In this document: positions 44,501 to 53,498 of the stretch, one piece after another
Layout: each line of letters opens with the position of its first letter
How positions within the stretch are numbered: the stretch's first letter is position 1
DNA from: Streptosporangium sp. NBC_01756
GTDB lineage: Bacteria > Actinomycetota > Actinomycetes > Streptosporangiales > Streptosporangiaceae
DNA length: 64,000 nucleotides
Reading direction: 5' to 3'
Assembly: GCF_035917975.1 (NCBI RefSeq)
Contig: NZ_CP109130.1
Span: 2,542,001 to 2,606,000 of the forward strand
Made by a program: the position numbers and the translations under genes
Notes under the pieces: model-generated
Seen by the model: the letters and a program-made list of their open reading frames with translations, nothing else
The model's database searches: none
Told to the model about the DNA's origin: nothing

Positions 44501-45222
44501 AGGGTGGTCCGCAGGGTCAGCACGTCGTCGGCGAGCAGCCGGAGCCGGGCATCGCGGAGGTCGGCCTGGATGACGGCGGCTCGGCGGGCGATCTCGGCCT
44601 GACGGCCCAGCGGCTTGAGCTGGCGGCGCAGCTCGGTGGCGAGGTCCTGGACCCGGGTCAGGTTGGCCTGCATCGCGTCGAGCTTCCGCAGCGCCTTCTC
44701 CTTGCGCTTGCGGTGCTTCAGGACGCCCGCCGCCTCCTCGATGAACGCGCGGCGTTCCTCGGGTCCGGCGTGGAGCACCTGGTCGAGCTGCCCCTGCCCG
44801 ACGATGACGTGCATCTCGCGGCCGATACCGGAGTCGGACAGCAGCTCCTGGATGTCGAGCAGGCGGCAGACGTCGCCGTTGATGGCGTACTCGCTCTGCC
44901 CCGCCCGGAACATCAGGCGGCTGATCGTGACCTCGCTGTAGTCGATCGGGAGCGCGCCGTCGGTGTTGTCGATGGTGAGCGTGACCTCGGCACGGCCCAG
45001 CGGCGCCCGCGAGGAGGTCCCGGCGAAGATCACGTCTTCCATCTTGCCGCCGCGCAGCGACTTGGCGCTGTGCTCGCCCATCACCCAGGCCAGGGCGTCG
45101 ACCACATTGGACTTGCCGGACCCGTTGGGGCCGACGACCGCGGTGATGCCCGGCTCGAAGCGGAGGGTGGTGGCCGAGGCGAAGGATTTGAAACCGCGCA
45201 GGGTGAGGGTCTTCAGGTACAT
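41539..45222 (-). CDS. smc: Chromosome segregation protein SMC
   Basis: 1227-aa SMC ATPase that condenses and organises the chromosome with ScpA/B. N-terminal head starts MYLKTLTLRGFKSFA with Walker A GPNGSGKSN (about 32-40), then coiled coil, a hinge (about 500-680), the return coiled coil, and the C-terminal head with signature LSGGERSLTAVAFL (about 1130) and Walker B FYVMDEVEAALD. ATG 45222 follows AGGGGGG; the frame stays open far upstream but without SMC sequence. Next is ftsY. Confidence 0.97.
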   Translation of the reverse strand: MYLKTLTLRGFKSFASATTLRFEPGITAVVGPNGSGKSNVVDALAWVMGEHSAKSLRGGKMEDVIFAGTSSRAPLGRAEVTLTIDNTDGALPIDYSEVTISRLMFRAGQSEYAINGDVCRLLDIQELLSDSGIGREMHVIVGQGQLDQVLHAGPEERRAFIEEAAGVLKHRKRKEKALRKLDAMQANLTRVQDLATELRRQLKPLGRQAEIARRAAVIQADLRDARLRLLADDVLTLRTTLERETADEAAVLARRTAVETELEQGQLTEAELEAAEAEAQPRLAAAQETYFRLSSLRERLRGLAGLAAERHRNATDTAVERRGRDPEDFEREAEEVREQERVLAELLAEEQESLARAVAERTETEGALAAEERRLAALARAAADRREGLARLRGQVGAVRSRAGAAEEEIGRLARSLEEAEQRAERAQAEHDRQEQADPAADPALAEELEISLEAVEAARQTVETARAVVEEAKAAVTVPNSALGAAKAALGTARKADQDAQRQVAALEARFEALELSLARGADGGATLLAADLAGVLGPVATMLSVRPGAEVAIATVLGAAAEAVAVESLQSAADAIDFLRSADGGQATMVIAADGGRSPSGPVPVSGAEWAVDLVTVPAELRAATAHLLAGVLVVDDLPTARKAVDQRPELRAVTRSGDLLGAYAAKGGSAGGTSALQMRAALDEAAADLTMARSAAEQAATAMEEAAEAEGEAQAAVESAQAKVAEAQTGVQTAQAGVNAAQAALDQVRARQRDADQQVAAAARRLAQLGAAAKAARDECERLAGGVRAAQEARDRDAAGLTELEERLAAAEDTGDAEDEPTTEIRDELAEICAAARQSEMEARLAVRTAEERVKSLAGRADELVRAAEREREERSRAADRRERRRRQAQVAQAVVRGTELTLRTLEVSLAGAAAERDEAEQARGQIDASLKSVRLRVRELSGELDKLVNRAHGSEVARTEQRMRLEQLHTRAVEEFGVESDTLIAEYGPDQPVSTADGDPVPYVRDEQQKRAKAADRQMAQLGKVNPLALEEFAALEERHAFLTSQLEDLKKTRRDLLLVVKEVDDRVEQVFTAAYHDVAREFETIFTRVFPGGEGRLLLTDPEDMLTTGVEVEARPPGKKVKRLSLLSGGERSLTAVAFLVAIFKARPSPFYVMDEVEAALDDTNTQRLLTLFEELRQTSQIIIITHQKRTMEIADALYGVSMRGDGVTQVISQRLREHDPV

Positions 45223-45393
45223 ACGGAAGGTCCCCCCTGCCGGTGTGTGGTAGCGACCGGGGCGCCGCGCCGCGCGCCGCGGCCCGGGCGCCGACGACGG
45301 GTGCCTTCCCTCGTCGCTCACCTGGCCTGCCCTGCCTGGGAAGACTACCGTTCTTCCCCCGCGCTCGCCTGTGCACCGCCTATGGTGCCCTCC

Positions 45394-46203
45394 ATGAATG
45401 CGGAACGCGGCCAGGGTGAGGCTCCAGCACCCCTTGGAGCTGGGAAGACTCCCCTCAAACGGCGCGCTTTTCTCATAGGCGGCGGACTGGCCACCCTGGG
45501 AGTCGGCGGCGTCGCGCTGGCGTCCGGCCCGGAGGGCGTCCGGGAGGCGTACGCAAAGATCGTCTGCGGTGCGATCCCCGAGCCGCCGGTGACGGCGCCG
45601 GGCATGCTCCAGCGCAGCAGGGTGAACGGCCGCCGGGTGGTCATCGGGCTGCCGCCGGACGCGCGGGGCGTGCTGTCCGTTGTGATCATGCTTCACGGCG
45701 CCACCGGGAACGCGCGCACCCCGTTCGACCGCTACGCGATCGCCCGCCATCTGGCCGCGAGCGGCGGGCACTTCGCGGTGGCCTCCATCGACGACTGGCC
45801 ATCGGCGGACATCGCCGGGACGCTCCTTCCCTACCTGCGGGAATGCGGCCTGGACATCCGGCGGATCGGGATTCTGGGCTGGTCGTCGGGGGGCGCCGGA
45901 GCGCTCAAGCTGGCGGCGGAACTGGGCCCGGAACGGGTGTCGGCGGTCGCCGCGACCGCCCCTGCCGTCACCGCGGCGCGGGCGCCGTTGCAGGAGCTGG
46001 TGGACATCCCGATCTGGCTGGGCTCCGGCGAGCGCGACATGTGGGCTCCGCAGACGGAGACGATGTTGAAGGGCCTGAAGGCGCTGGGCGCCACGGCCGA
46101 AGGAGGGATCTCCGGCGGATGCCGGAATACGGCCTACCGCCGCCGGGTCCTGCCCGAGCAGCTGGCCTTCTTCTCGCGTCACATGGCAACGGCCCCGGCC
46201 TGA
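45394..46203 (+). CDS. Tat-exported alpha/beta hydrolase/esterase
   Basis: 269 aa with a twin-arginine signal (KRRAFLIGGGLATLGVGGVALASG, residues about 23-45). The mature part shows HGATGN (oxyanion) and nucleophile elbow GWSSGG (about 164), followed by GSGERDMW. A clear catalytic His near the C-terminus is not obvious (His265 in SRHM is the best candidate). Resembles secreted esterases/depolymerases. ATG 45394 has no ribosome site and an alternative ATG lies at 45382. Divergent from smc. Confidence 0.75.
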   Translation: MNAERGQGEAPAPLGAGKTPLKRRAFLIGGGLATLGVGGVALASGPEGVREAYAKIVCGAIPEPPVTAPGMLQRSRVNGRRVVIGLPPDARGVLSVVIMLHGATGNARTPFDRYAIARHLAASGGHFAVASIDDWPSADIAGTLLPYLRECGLDIRRIGILGWSSGGAGALKLAAELGPERVSAVAATAPAVTAARAPLQELVDIPIWLGSGERDMWAPQTETMLKGLKALGATAEGGISGGCRNTAYRRRVLPEQLAFFSRHMATAPA

Positions 46204-46273
46204 AGACCAGGACGGCTCCGCGAGGACCTGGCGACGTCGCGCACGAGGTCATGTGTGACCCTGGATATGACAA

Positions 46274-46295
46274 GGGACGCCTCTAGAGGCGTCCC
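46274..46295. terminator. 22-base perfect palindrome terminator
   Basis: Arms GGGACGCCTCT and AGAGGCGTCCC meet without a spacer between the convergent esterase and the small coiled-coil gene. A second small hairpin (CCGGCCCTT...AAGGGCCGG, 46313-46335) spans the coiled-coil gene's stop. Confidence 0.75.
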
Positions 46296-46320
46296 TGGAC
46301 GGTGGTTGCGTCCCGGCCCT

Positions 46321-46515
46321 TTAGGTAAGGGCCGGCTCACGATCCTGCAGGCGGTTGAACGCTTCGTCACGGGTGTTGGCCGCGAGTTCGTCGTTCTGGG
46401 CCTGGAGCCGGGTAAGCTCTGCCTCAAGATCACGGATACGCTGCTGGAGACGGCGCATTTCCGAGACCATTCGAGGGTCAGGACCGCCGACGTGGCCGAG
46501 TAGAGCCTTCGCCAT
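46321..46515 (-). CDS. Small coiled-coil protein, function unknown
   Basis: 64-aa conserved-looking actinobacterial protein: MAKALLGHVGGPDPRMVSEM followed by a heptad-repeat coiled coil (MRRLQQRIRDLEAELTRLQ). GGAGG is ten bases upstream of ATG 46515. No enzymatic motif. Related short proteins with the GHVGG(P)DP N-terminus occur widely in actinobacteria; function unknown to me. Confidence 0.75.
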   Translation of the reverse strand: MAKALLGHVGGPDPRMVSEMRRLQQRIRDLEAELTRLQAQNDELAANTRDEAFNRLQDREPALT

Positions 46516-46703
46516 GGTTAAGGGTCCTCCACGCTGAGTGACCAGACTGGTTCGCGCACTTCTTGCCGCGGGAGGGGTGCGCGTGGTTCTTATCAAGAGT
46601 CGCACTGGTGAGGGAGACGGTCAAGTTGAACGCTCCACTCGGATGCACCTTCGGGCACTCCCAACGGTAAAATATACCTCATTTCAAAGGGTTAAAGGAA
46701 CGG

Positions 46704-46979
46704 TTAGCGTTCCTCAAAACCCGAGATCCCCTCCTTGGCCTCGCTCCAGCGCTCCACGACCCCGTCGACACGGCCGGGCGCGCCACCGTTCCGGAGCAGT
46801 TCGAGCAGCCGGGCGCAGGACTCCCGCGAGCCCTCCGCCACAATCTCCACCCGCCGGTCAGGGGTGTTCCTGGCCCAGCCGACCAGGTCCAGCTCCAGCG
46901 CCCGCGCCCGCGTCCACCAGCGGAAACCCACGCCCTGCACGTGCCCCCGGACCCAGGCGGTCAGCCGGACGTCCGTCAT
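46704..46979 (-). CDS. acyP: Acylphosphatase
   Basis: 91-aa cytoplasmic enzyme hydrolysing acyl phosphates. Catalytic Arg in VQGVGFRWW (Arg20) and Asn in GWARNTPD (Asn38) are intact. ATG 46979 overlaps the mutM stop by 4 bases. Confidence 0.93.
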   Translation of the reverse strand: MTDVRLTAWVRGHVQGVGFRWWTRARALELDLVGWARNTPDRRVEIVAEGSRESCARLLELLRNGGAPGRVDGVVERWSEAKEGISGFEER

Positions 46980-47842
46980 GACACGGCCTTCCTCGGGCGG
47001 GGCTGGCAACGGGGGCAGCTGTAGGAGGAGCGGTTCATGAAGGACTCTCTGATGATCGGCGTGCCACATCTGGGGCAGGGTTCGTCCCGCCTGCCGTACA
47101 CGGCGAGCGACCGGTCGAAGTAACCGCTCTCGCCATTGACATTCACGTACAGACTGTCGAAGGATGTGCCGCCCTCCGACAGCGCCGCCGCCATCACCTC
47201 CCGGGCCGCGGTCAGCAGCTCGGTGATCCTGGGCCGGGTCAGCGCCCCGGTGGGCCGGGCACCGTGCAGGCGGGCCCGCCAGAGCGCCTCGTCGGCGTAG
47301 ATGTTGCCGACCCCGCTGATCAGCGACTGGTCGAGGAGGGCCCGCTTGACCTCGGTCTGCCGGGCCCGCAGACGGCGGCTGAACAGCTCCTCGTCGAAAA
47401 GCTCCTCGAAGGGGTCGGCCGCGATGTGCGTGATCGGCTCCGGCACGGCTCGGCCGCCCGCGGGGGCCAGCGCCGTCACCAGCACGTGGCCGAAGGTCCG
47501 CTGGTCGACGAAGCGCAGCTCCGCGCCTCCGTCGGTGAAACCGATCCGGACCCGGAGGTGCTTCTCCGGTGGCGAGCCGGGCTCCACCACCAGCAGCTGG
47601 CCGCTCATGCCCAGATGGGCCAGGATCGCGTCGGAACCGTCCAGGGGCAGCCAGAGGTATTTACCCCGGCGCTCGGCGACACCGACCGTGCGGCCCGTCA
47701 ACCGGGAGGAGAACTCCTCGGCTCCGGGGACGTGCCGCCGGACGGCCCGCGGGTGCAGGACCTCGGCATGGGCGATGACCCGCCCGGACACCCAGCGCTC
47801 CAGGCCACGCCGTACGACCTCGACCTCGGGCAACTCGGGCAT
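46976..47842 (-). CDS. mutM: Formamidopyrimidine-DNA glycosylase
   Basis: 288-aa base-excision repair glycosylase/AP lyase removing 8-oxoguanine. Catalytic Pro1-Glu2 after Met removal (PELPEVE), H2TH region ([18 protein letters not shown]) and C-terminal zinc finger (CPRCGT...CPRCQ). 20 bases downstream of rnc; overlaps acyP. Confidence 0.97.
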   Translation of the reverse strand: MPELPEVEVVRRGLERWVSGRVIAHAEVLHPRAVRRHVPGAEEFSSRLTGRTVGVAERRGKYLWLPLDGSDAILAHLGMSGQLLVVEPGSPPEKHLRVRIGFTDGGAELRFVDQRTFGHVLVTALAPAGGRAVPEPITHIAADPFEELFDEELFSRRLRARQTEVKRALLDQSLISGVGNIYADEALWRARLHGARPTGALTRPRITELLTAAREVMAAALSEGGTSFDSLYVNVNGESGYFDRSLAVYGRRDEPCPRCGTPIIRESFMNRSSYSCPRCQPRPRKAVS

Positions 47843-47862
47843 GCGGTCCCTCCTCGAAGGGG

Positions 47863-48594
47863 TCAGCCGGCTTCGCGCTTGTCCCGGCTCTGGCGGATGC
47901 GGTTCCAGGCCGCCTCGGCGGCCTGCTGTTCGGCTTCCTTCTTCGAACGGCCCGAGCCGGAGCCGTAGTCCTCGCCGCCGAGGCGGACGACGGCGGTGAA
48001 GGACTTGGCGTGGTCGGGTCCGCTCTCCCCGACGTGGTATTCGGGCACGCCGAGCGACTCCGCGGCGGTGAGCTCCTGCAGGGAGGTCTTCCAGTCGAGA
48101 CCGGCGCCCAGCGAGGCCGAACGGGTGATGAGCGGGTCGAAGAGCAGGTGGACGACGCGGAACGCCTCGTCCAGGCCCCTGTTGACGTAGACCGAGCCGA
48201 TGAGCGCCTCAAGGGTGTCGGCGAGGATCGAGGACTTGTCACGCCCGCCGGTGCCCTCCTCGCCCCGGCCGAGGCGCAGGAAGCGGCCCAGGTCCAGCGT
48301 ACGGGCCACGTCGGCGAGAGCGCGCATGTTGACCACCGCGGCCCTGAGCTTGGCCAGCTGCCCCTCGGGCAGGTCGGGGTGGTTGCGGTAGAGGGTGTCG
48401 GTGACCACCAGGCCCAGCACCGAGTCGCCCAGGAACTCCAGGCGCTCGTTGGTGGGCAGGCCGCCGTTCTCGTAGGCGTAGGAGCGGTGGGTCATCGCCC
48501 GCTCCAGGATCGCGATGTCCAGCCGCACGGCCAGGAGCTGCTCCAGCTCGTCCCTGACAAGCTCGACGGCCACCGGCTTGACGCTCGTACCCAT
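47863..48594 (-). CDS. rnc: Ribonuclease III
   Basis: 243-aa double-strand RNase for rRNA and mRNA processing. The catalytic signature [12 protein letters not shown] (about 46-57) and second acidic site DTLEALIGS are present, followed by a C-terminal dsRNA-binding domain ([33 protein letters not shown]). GAGGAG precedes ATG 48594. Followed by mutM in the same operon. Confidence 0.96.
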   Translation of the reverse strand: MGTSVKPVAVELVRDELEQLLAVRLDIAILERAMTHRSYAYENGGLPTNERLEFLGDSVLGLVVTDTLYRNHPDLPEGQLAKLRAAVVNMRALADVARTLDLGRFLRLGRGEEGTGGRDKSSILADTLEALIGSVYVNRGLDEAFRVVHLLFDPLITRSASLGAGLDWKTSLQELTAAESLGVPEYHVGESGPDHAKSFTAVVRLGGEDYGSGSGRSKKEAEQQAAEAAWNRIRQSRDKREAG

Positions 48595-48661
48595 GTCTTC
48601 TCCTCGCACTTCTTTCGTCGAATGTGCGATGGCGAAGGGGAACACGAGAAGTGCCCGAAGA

Positions 48662-48715
48662 TGTGGTGGGCGCCGGGAGGGTGCGGTCCTACCGCGAGAC
48701 CCGGCGTCCACCACA
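48662..48715 (-). terminator. Hairpin terminator/attenuator after rpmF
   Basis: 16-bp stem with one mismatch (48662-48677 with 48700-48715), loop containing an inner GCGGT/ACCGC pairing. Located between rpmF stop and rnc start, about 90 bases past rpmF. Confidence 0.65.
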
Positions 48716-48806
48716 GCCGCGGGCGGACCGCCATCGCATGGTGTGCAGACGGTGACGCCGACCGGGGCCAGAAGGACCCGGCCGGCATCCGTCAGTCAGA
48801 ATGCGA

Positions 48807-48986
48807 TCAGGCGGAGGGCTCGATCACCTGACGGCGGTTGTAAGTGCCGCAGGTCGGGCACGCCATGTGCGGCCGCTTCGGCGAGCGGCACTGGGGGCAG
48901 CTCACGAGCGAAACCGCGGCGGCCTTCCACTGCGACCTGCGGGAGCGGGTGTTGCTCCGCGACATCTTGCGCTTGGGGACAGCCAC
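48807..48986 (-). CDS. rpmF: 50S ribosomal protein L32
   Basis: 59-aa ribosomal protein, too short for routine ORF cutoffs. Reads [17 protein letters not shown] and has a complete zinc ribbon (CPQC ... CPTC, then [10 protein letters not shown]). The GTG start at 48986 follows AGGAG by seven bases and lies one base after the DUF177 stop, an operon arrangement conserved across bacteria. Confidence 0.95.
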   Translation of the reverse strand: MAVPKRKMSRSNTRSRRSQWKAAAVSLVSCPQCRSPKRPHMACPTCGTYNRRQVIEPSA

Positions 48987-48987
48987 G

Positions 48988-49560
48988 TCAGCTCTCCTGA
49001 TCGTTGTTATGTTCCGGAATCAGACCTTGCAACTTGGCCCAGCGAGCGTCGACCACCTCGTGCTTGTGACCAGGCTCGGCATCCGCCAGCCTGACCCCGC
49101 ATTCCACGCAGAGACCGGTGCAGTCCTCACTGCAGACCGGACTCAGCGGCAGTGTGAGAACCACCGCGTCGCGGAACGTGGACTCGAGGTCGAGAAGTTC
49201 ACCGTCGAGGATCGAGTCACCCTCGGCGGCTTCGTCCGCCGAGTAGAAGAACAGCTCCTGGAAGCCGACCTCGGTCTCCGAGACCACCGGCTCCAGACAG
49301 CGTGCGCACTCCCCCCGCAACGGGGCTCGTGCCGTGCCCGTGACGAGCACACCTTCCATGACCGCCTCAAGCCGGATGTCCAGCTCGACATCGGCGTCTT
49401 TGGGGACGCCGATCATGTCAACGCCGATCTCCGCCGGTGCCGGGAGAGTGCGGGTCATCTGAAGCATCGACCCCGGTCGCCTGCCCAGGTCGTGGGTGGA
49501 GATGACCCAGGGGGCTCGAGGGTTGAGACTGTGCAGAGTCATTCCGCTCTCATCAGGCAT
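48988..49560 (-). CDS. DUF177 (YceD-like) protein
   Basis: 190-aa protein of the YceD/DUF177 family, implicated in 23S rRNA accumulation and always beside rpmF. Conserved cysteines: CARCL and [13 protein letters not shown], a probable zinc site. ATG 49560 is used; ATG 49542 (six codons on) is an equally likely start since neither has a strong ribosome site. Confidence 0.88.
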   Translation of the reverse strand: MPDESGMTLHSLNPRAPWVISTHDLGRRPGSMLQMTRTLPAPAEIGVDMIGVPKDADVELDIRLEAVMEGVLVTGTARAPLRGECARCLEPVVSETEVGFQELFFYSADEAAEGDSILDGELLDLESTFRDAVVLTLPLSPVCSEDCTGLCVECGVRLADAEPGHKHEVVDARWAKLQGLIPEHNNDQES

Positions 49561-49608
49561 GGCGAATAACCGCCGTTGTGCAAGGCCAAAACAAGAGAAT
49601 ACCAGTGC

Positions 49609-50085
49609 CTAGCCCCTGAGCCGTTCGACCAGGAGTTCCTGCACGAGGTCGGGGACCAGCCCGGCCACGTTCCCGCCGTATCGGGCGATCTCCTTGATAC
49701 GGCTGGAGGACAGGAACGACACCTCCGGCCCGGTCGCCATGAACAGCGTCTCAACGCCCGACATCCGGTAGTTGAGCTGGGCCATCTGGAGCTCGTAGTC
49801 GAAATCGCTGACGGCGCGCAGACCCTTCACGATGGCGGGGATCTCCTGCTGCCTGCAGTAGTCCACCAGCAGGCCGTGGAACTTGTCCACGCGCACATTG
49901 CCGTACTCCTTGGTCACGGTCTGGAGCATCTCGATGCGCTCCTCGACCGTGAACAGGCTTTTCTTCTCGATGTTGATCAGGACGGCCACGACGACCTCGT
50001 CATACTGCCGGGAGGCCCGGCCGATGATGTCCAGATGGCCGTTGGTAACGGGATCGAACGATCCCGGACAGACAACGCGACGCAA
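49609..50085 (-). CDS. coaD: Phosphopantetheine adenylyltransferase
   Basis: 158-aa enzyme for the penultimate step of CoA synthesis. Nucleotidyltransferase motif CPGSFDPVTNGHLDII near the N-terminus and the C-terminal FLSSSRIKEIARYGG are intact. 15 bases after the rsmD stop; likely one operon. Confidence 0.97.
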   Translation of the reverse strand: MRRVVCPGSFDPVTNGHLDIIGRASRQYDEVVVAVLINIEKKSLFTVEERIEMLQTVTKEYGNVRVDKFHGLLVDYCRQQEIPAIVKGLRAVSDFDYELQMAQLNYRMSGVETLFMATGPEVSFLSSSRIKEIARYGGNVAGLVPDLVQELLVERLRG

Positions 50086-50100
50086 GGCGAACCCCCTGGT

Positions 50101-50670
50101 CTATGGATTCCCGGCGGCGCGACCGTACCAAACGGACGCTTCGCCGTAACGACGGACCCTCTCCTCTTCATATCCGGCGGGCCATATCAGGTCATTACCC
50201 CGGCTCTCCCGTTCCACCGCGACCAGCGCGTCCGGGGCCAGCCAGCCGTGGTCCCGGAGCTGCCCGAGCATCGCGTCCACCGCCTCGCCGGTCACCGCGT
50301 ACGGCGGGTCGGCGAACACCAGGTCGTACGGCTCCGCCGCGTCCCGCCCCAGCACCCGCTCGACCCGGTCGGCGGCGAGCACGGCTCCGGGCAGCCCGAG
50401 GGACTCGATGTTGGCTTTGATCGTCCTGGCCGCTCTGGCGTCGGACTCCACGAGCAGCGCGTGGACGGCGCCCCGTGAGAGCGCCTCCAGCCCGACCGCG
50501 CCGGAGCCGGCGTAGAGATCGAGAACCCTCACCCCGTCCAGCGCCCCGAACAGCGATCCCACCGTGGAGAAGATCCCCTCCCTGGCCCGGTCACTCGTGG
50601 GACGGGTCCCCCGCCCCGGCGGCACGGCCAGCCGTCGTCCTCCTGCGCTTCCCGCGATGACTCGACTCAC
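50101..50670 (-). CDS. rsmD: 16S rRNA (guanine966-N2)-methyltransferase
   Basis: 189-aa Rossmann-fold methyltransferase. SAM motif VLDLYAGSGAVGLEALSRG (about 50-68) and catalytic FADPPYA (about 117) are clear, with the substrate RPTSDRAREGIF segment near the N-terminus. GTG 50670 gives MSRVIAGSAGGRRL, the usual N-terminus. Confidence 0.95.
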   Translation of the reverse strand: MSRVIAGSAGGRRLAVPPGRGTRPTSDRAREGIFSTVGSLFGALDGVRVLDLYAGSGAVGLEALSRGAVHALLVESDARAARTIKANIESLGLPGAVLAADRVERVLGRDAAEPYDLVFADPPYAVTGEAVDAMLGQLRDHGWLAPDALVAVERESRGNDLIWPAGYEEERVRRYGEASVWYGRAAGNP

Positions 50671-51108
50671 CCGTCCATTGTCCCAGCACCGATCAGGACG
50701 TCCGCCTTCGTGCCGATCGGGGCGGCCCCGCACCGGCCGGAACAACCGGAACAGGACCCCACCCTTCGGTGCGCGGCAGCACGGCGTGTCGCGGCGGATT
50801 ACATAACCGCAGGTCAAAAGGGTCTGGGTAGGTGATCTAGGTCAAGAGTGGGCAAGGAGTGGCGACGAAAGCGCAAGGGTCGTTCCACCCACTCCCGACG
50901 CCTTGCATGATGAGTGCTGCGGCCTTCAAGTGACCCAGGGGGAGGCCGACCGGCGTGATCGTGAGCCCTTCCGCACGCCGGTGCTCTCGGCACCTGACCC
51001 GAGAGTGGGCCCAGGCGGGGACGGCATTCGGGGGGAGGCCGTCCCCGCAGCTGGGCATTCGCCCACGCGCGTTCTTTCGACACCCGTCTTCCCCGGGGTG
51101 TCGCGCCC
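50671..51108. other. Intergenic region between recG and rsmD
   Basis: 438 bases. Contains the recG terminator candidate at 51015-51048 and a somewhat AT-richer patch at about 50800-50850 that may carry the rsmD-coaD promoter. No gene seen on either strand. Confidence 0.4.
51015..51048 (-). terminator. Candidate recG terminator
   Basis: Perfect 11-bp stem (GCGGGGACGGC with its complement) and 12-base loop, about 60 bases after the recG stop. Confidence 0.6.
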
Positions 51109-53280
51109 TCAGGTCTTCTCGAGGTATTCCGCGCGCTCGTCGGCGAGGAGCCTGTCGATCTCCGTCCGGAGGACGGGATGATCCGCCAGCCCGGGATCCG
51201 CCTCCAGCATGGCCTCGGCGTCCAGGCGGGCCGCGTGGATGACGTCCTCGTCACGGAGGAGCTGGAGCATCTTCAGAGACGATCTGCGGCCCGACTGGGC
51301 CACCCCCAGCACATCGCCCTCACGGCGCTGCTCCAGGTCGACCCGGGACAGCTCGAAGCCGTCCAGCGTCGCCGCCACGGCGTCGAGCCGCTGGCGGGCC
51401 GGGGTGCCGCCCGGGGAGTCGGTCACCAGCAGGCACAGCCCCGGCAGGCCGCCCCGCCCGACCCGGCCCCGGAGCTGGTGGAGCTGGGAGACACCGAACC
51501 GGTCGGCGTCCATGATGACCATGACCGAGGAGTTGGGCACGTCCACACCGACCTCGATGACCGTGGTCGCCACCAGGACGTCGATCTCACCCCGGGTGAA
51601 GGCCCGCATGACCGCGTCCTTCTCCTCCGGCGGCAGCTTGCCGTGGAGCACCGCCGTACGGAGTCCGCGCAGCGGCCCCTCCGACAGCATCTCGGCCACG
51701 TCCAGCACCGCCAGCGGCGGGCGCCGCTCGTCGTCGTCCTTCGACAGGTCGCCCTCGTCGCCCTCCAGGTCGCCGATGCGGGGGCAGACGATGTAGGCCT
51801 GCCGTCCGAGCTCGATCTCCTCACGCAGCCGCGTCCAGGTGCGGTCCAGGAAGTGCGGTTTCTCCGCGGCGGGCACCACGTGGGTGGTGATCGGCGCGCG
51901 GCCCGAGGGCAGCTGGGAGAGCGTGGAGACCGTGAGGTCGCCGAAGACCGTCATGGCGACCGTGCGTGGGATCGGGGTGGCGGTCATGACCAGCACGTGG
52001 GGACGGCCGCCCCCGGCCTTCTCCCGGAGCGCGTCCCGCTGCTCGACGCCGAACCGGTGCTGCTCGTCCACCACGACCAGGCCGAGATCGGCGAACTGGA
52101 CGCGCTCCTGGAGCACCGCGTGAGTGCCGACCACGATCCCGGCCGTCCCCGAGGCCGCGTCGAGCATGGCCGAACGGCGGGCCGCCGCACCGAGCGACCC
52201 GGTCAGCAGGGCGACCGCGGTCCCGCCGAACATGCCTCCGGCGGCCAGGTCACCGAGCATCCCCGAGATCGACCGGTGGTGCTGCTGGGCGAGCACCTCG
52301 GTGGGCGCCAGCAGCACGGCCTGCCCTCCGGCGTCGACCACCTGGAGCATGGCCCGCAGCGCGACGACGGTCTTGCCCGCGCCGACCTCGCCCTGAAGCA
52401 GCCGGTGCATGGGATGGGCGAGGGCCAGATCGGCCGCGACCTCCTCCCCCACGCTCTGCTGCCCCTCGGTCAGCTGGAACGGCAGGCGCCCGTCGAAGTC
52501 GGCCAGCAGCCCGTCGCCGCGCGGGGGCCGGGGGGTGGCGGGCCAGGAGGCGGCGGCCATCCGCCGCTGCAGCAGCACGGCCTGGAGCAGGAACGCCTCG
52601 TCGAACTTGAGCCGCTTGCGCGCCCGCGTCACGTCGCCGTGATCACGTGGCCGGTGGATGGCGAGGAGGGCCTCGGCCAGGCCGGGAAGCCCGTGCCGGG
52701 CCCGCAGGCCGGCGGGGAGCGGATCGTCGAGGGCGCCCATGGTGTCGAGGACGACCCCCAGGGCGCGGCGGATCGCCCAGGGCGTGACGTCCTTGCCCGC
52801 GGGGTAGATCGGCACCAGCGCGGCGGCGAACTCCTCGGCTCCGGCCTCGGTCTCGTCGAACATCTCGAACTCGGGGTGGGAGAGCTGCCACCGGCGCTTC
52901 TCGCCCTGGCCGAACGCGCCGACCCGGCCCGCGAACATCCCCCTGGCACCCGGCCGCAACCGCGATTCCGCGAGGTGGGACGTCCTGCCGAAGAAGGACA
53001 GATAGATCTTGCTGCGCCGGCCGTCGACGACCTCGACCTCCAGCCAGGTGCCGCCCTTGTTGCGCATCGGCTTGCGCATCGCCCTGGTGACCTCGCCCAC
53101 CACGGTGACGTGCTCGTCGACCTGCAGGTCGTCGAGGTCGGTCAGCTCACCCCGCTCGGCGTAGCGCCGGGGGTAGTGCCGCAGCAGGTCACCGACGGTG
53201 CGCAGACCGAGGACGCTGTCCAGCAGCTTGGCCGTCTTGGGGTCCAGTGCCTTGGCCAGCGGCTCGTCGAAGCTCGTCAC
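51109..53280 (-). CDS. recG: ATP-dependent DNA helicase RecG
   Basis: 723-aa superfamily 2 helicase that remodels stalled forks and Holliday junctions. N-terminal wedge/OB domain (VDEHVTVVGEVTRAMRKP), Walker A GEVGAGKT (about 302), DEQHRFG (motif II), TATPIPRT (motif III) and the C-terminal QLHQLRGRVGRGG. GTG 53280 lacks a good ribosome site. Downstream of dak in the same direction with a repeat array between. Confidence 0.96.
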   Translation of the reverse strand: MTSFDEPLAKALDPKTAKLLDSVLGLRTVGDLLRHYPRRYAERGELTDLDDLQVDEHVTVVGEVTRAMRKPMRNKGGTWLEVEVVDGRRSKIYLSFFGRTSHLAESRLRPGARGMFAGRVGAFGQGEKRRWQLSHPEFEMFDETEAGAEEFAAALVPIYPAGKDVTPWAIRRALGVVLDTMGALDDPLPAGLRARHGLPGLAEALLAIHRPRDHGDVTRARKRLKFDEAFLLQAVLLQRRMAAASWPATPRPPRGDGLLADFDGRLPFQLTEGQQSVGEEVAADLALAHPMHRLLQGEVGAGKTVVALRAMLQVVDAGGQAVLLAPTEVLAQQHHRSISGMLGDLAAGGMFGGTAVALLTGSLGAAARRSAMLDAASGTAGIVVGTHAVLQERVQFADLGLVVVDEQHRFGVEQRDALREKAGGGRPHVLVMTATPIPRTVAMTVFGDLTVSTLSQLPSGRAPITTHVVPAAEKPHFLDRTWTRLREEIELGRQAYIVCPRIGDLEGDEGDLSKDDDERRPPLAVLDVAEMLSEGPLRGLRTAVLHGKLPPEEKDAVMRAFTRGEIDVLVATTVIEVGVDVPNSSVMVIMDADRFGVSQLHQLRGRVGRGGLPGLCLLVTDSPGGTPARQRLDAVAATLDGFELSRVDLEQRREGDVLGVAQSGRRSSLKMLQLLRDEDVIHAARLDAEAMLEADPGLADHPVLRTEIDRLLADERAEYLEKT

Positions 53281-53352
53281 CCCAAGTTTCTACCGCGTCC
53301 GGGCGACAGAATTCACGCGGCGCCCGCATCCGCCCGCCGCCGGGCACCGGCC

Positions 53353-53450
53353 GGCCGTACGGCGAACCCGCTCACCGCCCGCCACCGGCCGTACGGCGAA
53401 CCCGCTCACCGCCCGCCGCCCGCCGTACGGAGAACCCGCTCACCTCCGGC
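53353..53450. repeat. Intergenic tandem repeat, 34-bp unit, about 2.9 copies
   Basis: Copies begin at 53353, 53387 and 53421, each with CGTACGG(C/A)GAACCCGCTCACC. It sits between the dak stop (53499) and recG start (53280), both minus strand. No spacers, so not a CRISPR array. Confidence 0.85.
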
Positions 53451-53498
53451 CACGGGGAAACCTCCCCGGCCGCCCGCCGCCGTCCTGCCGCGCTCGGT

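Noticed and set aside
45223-46182. N-terminal extension of SMC by about 320 codons
   Set aside because: The frame is open but its translation is antisense to the esterase gene; SMC begins at MYLKTLTLRGFKSF with a ribosome site just upstream.
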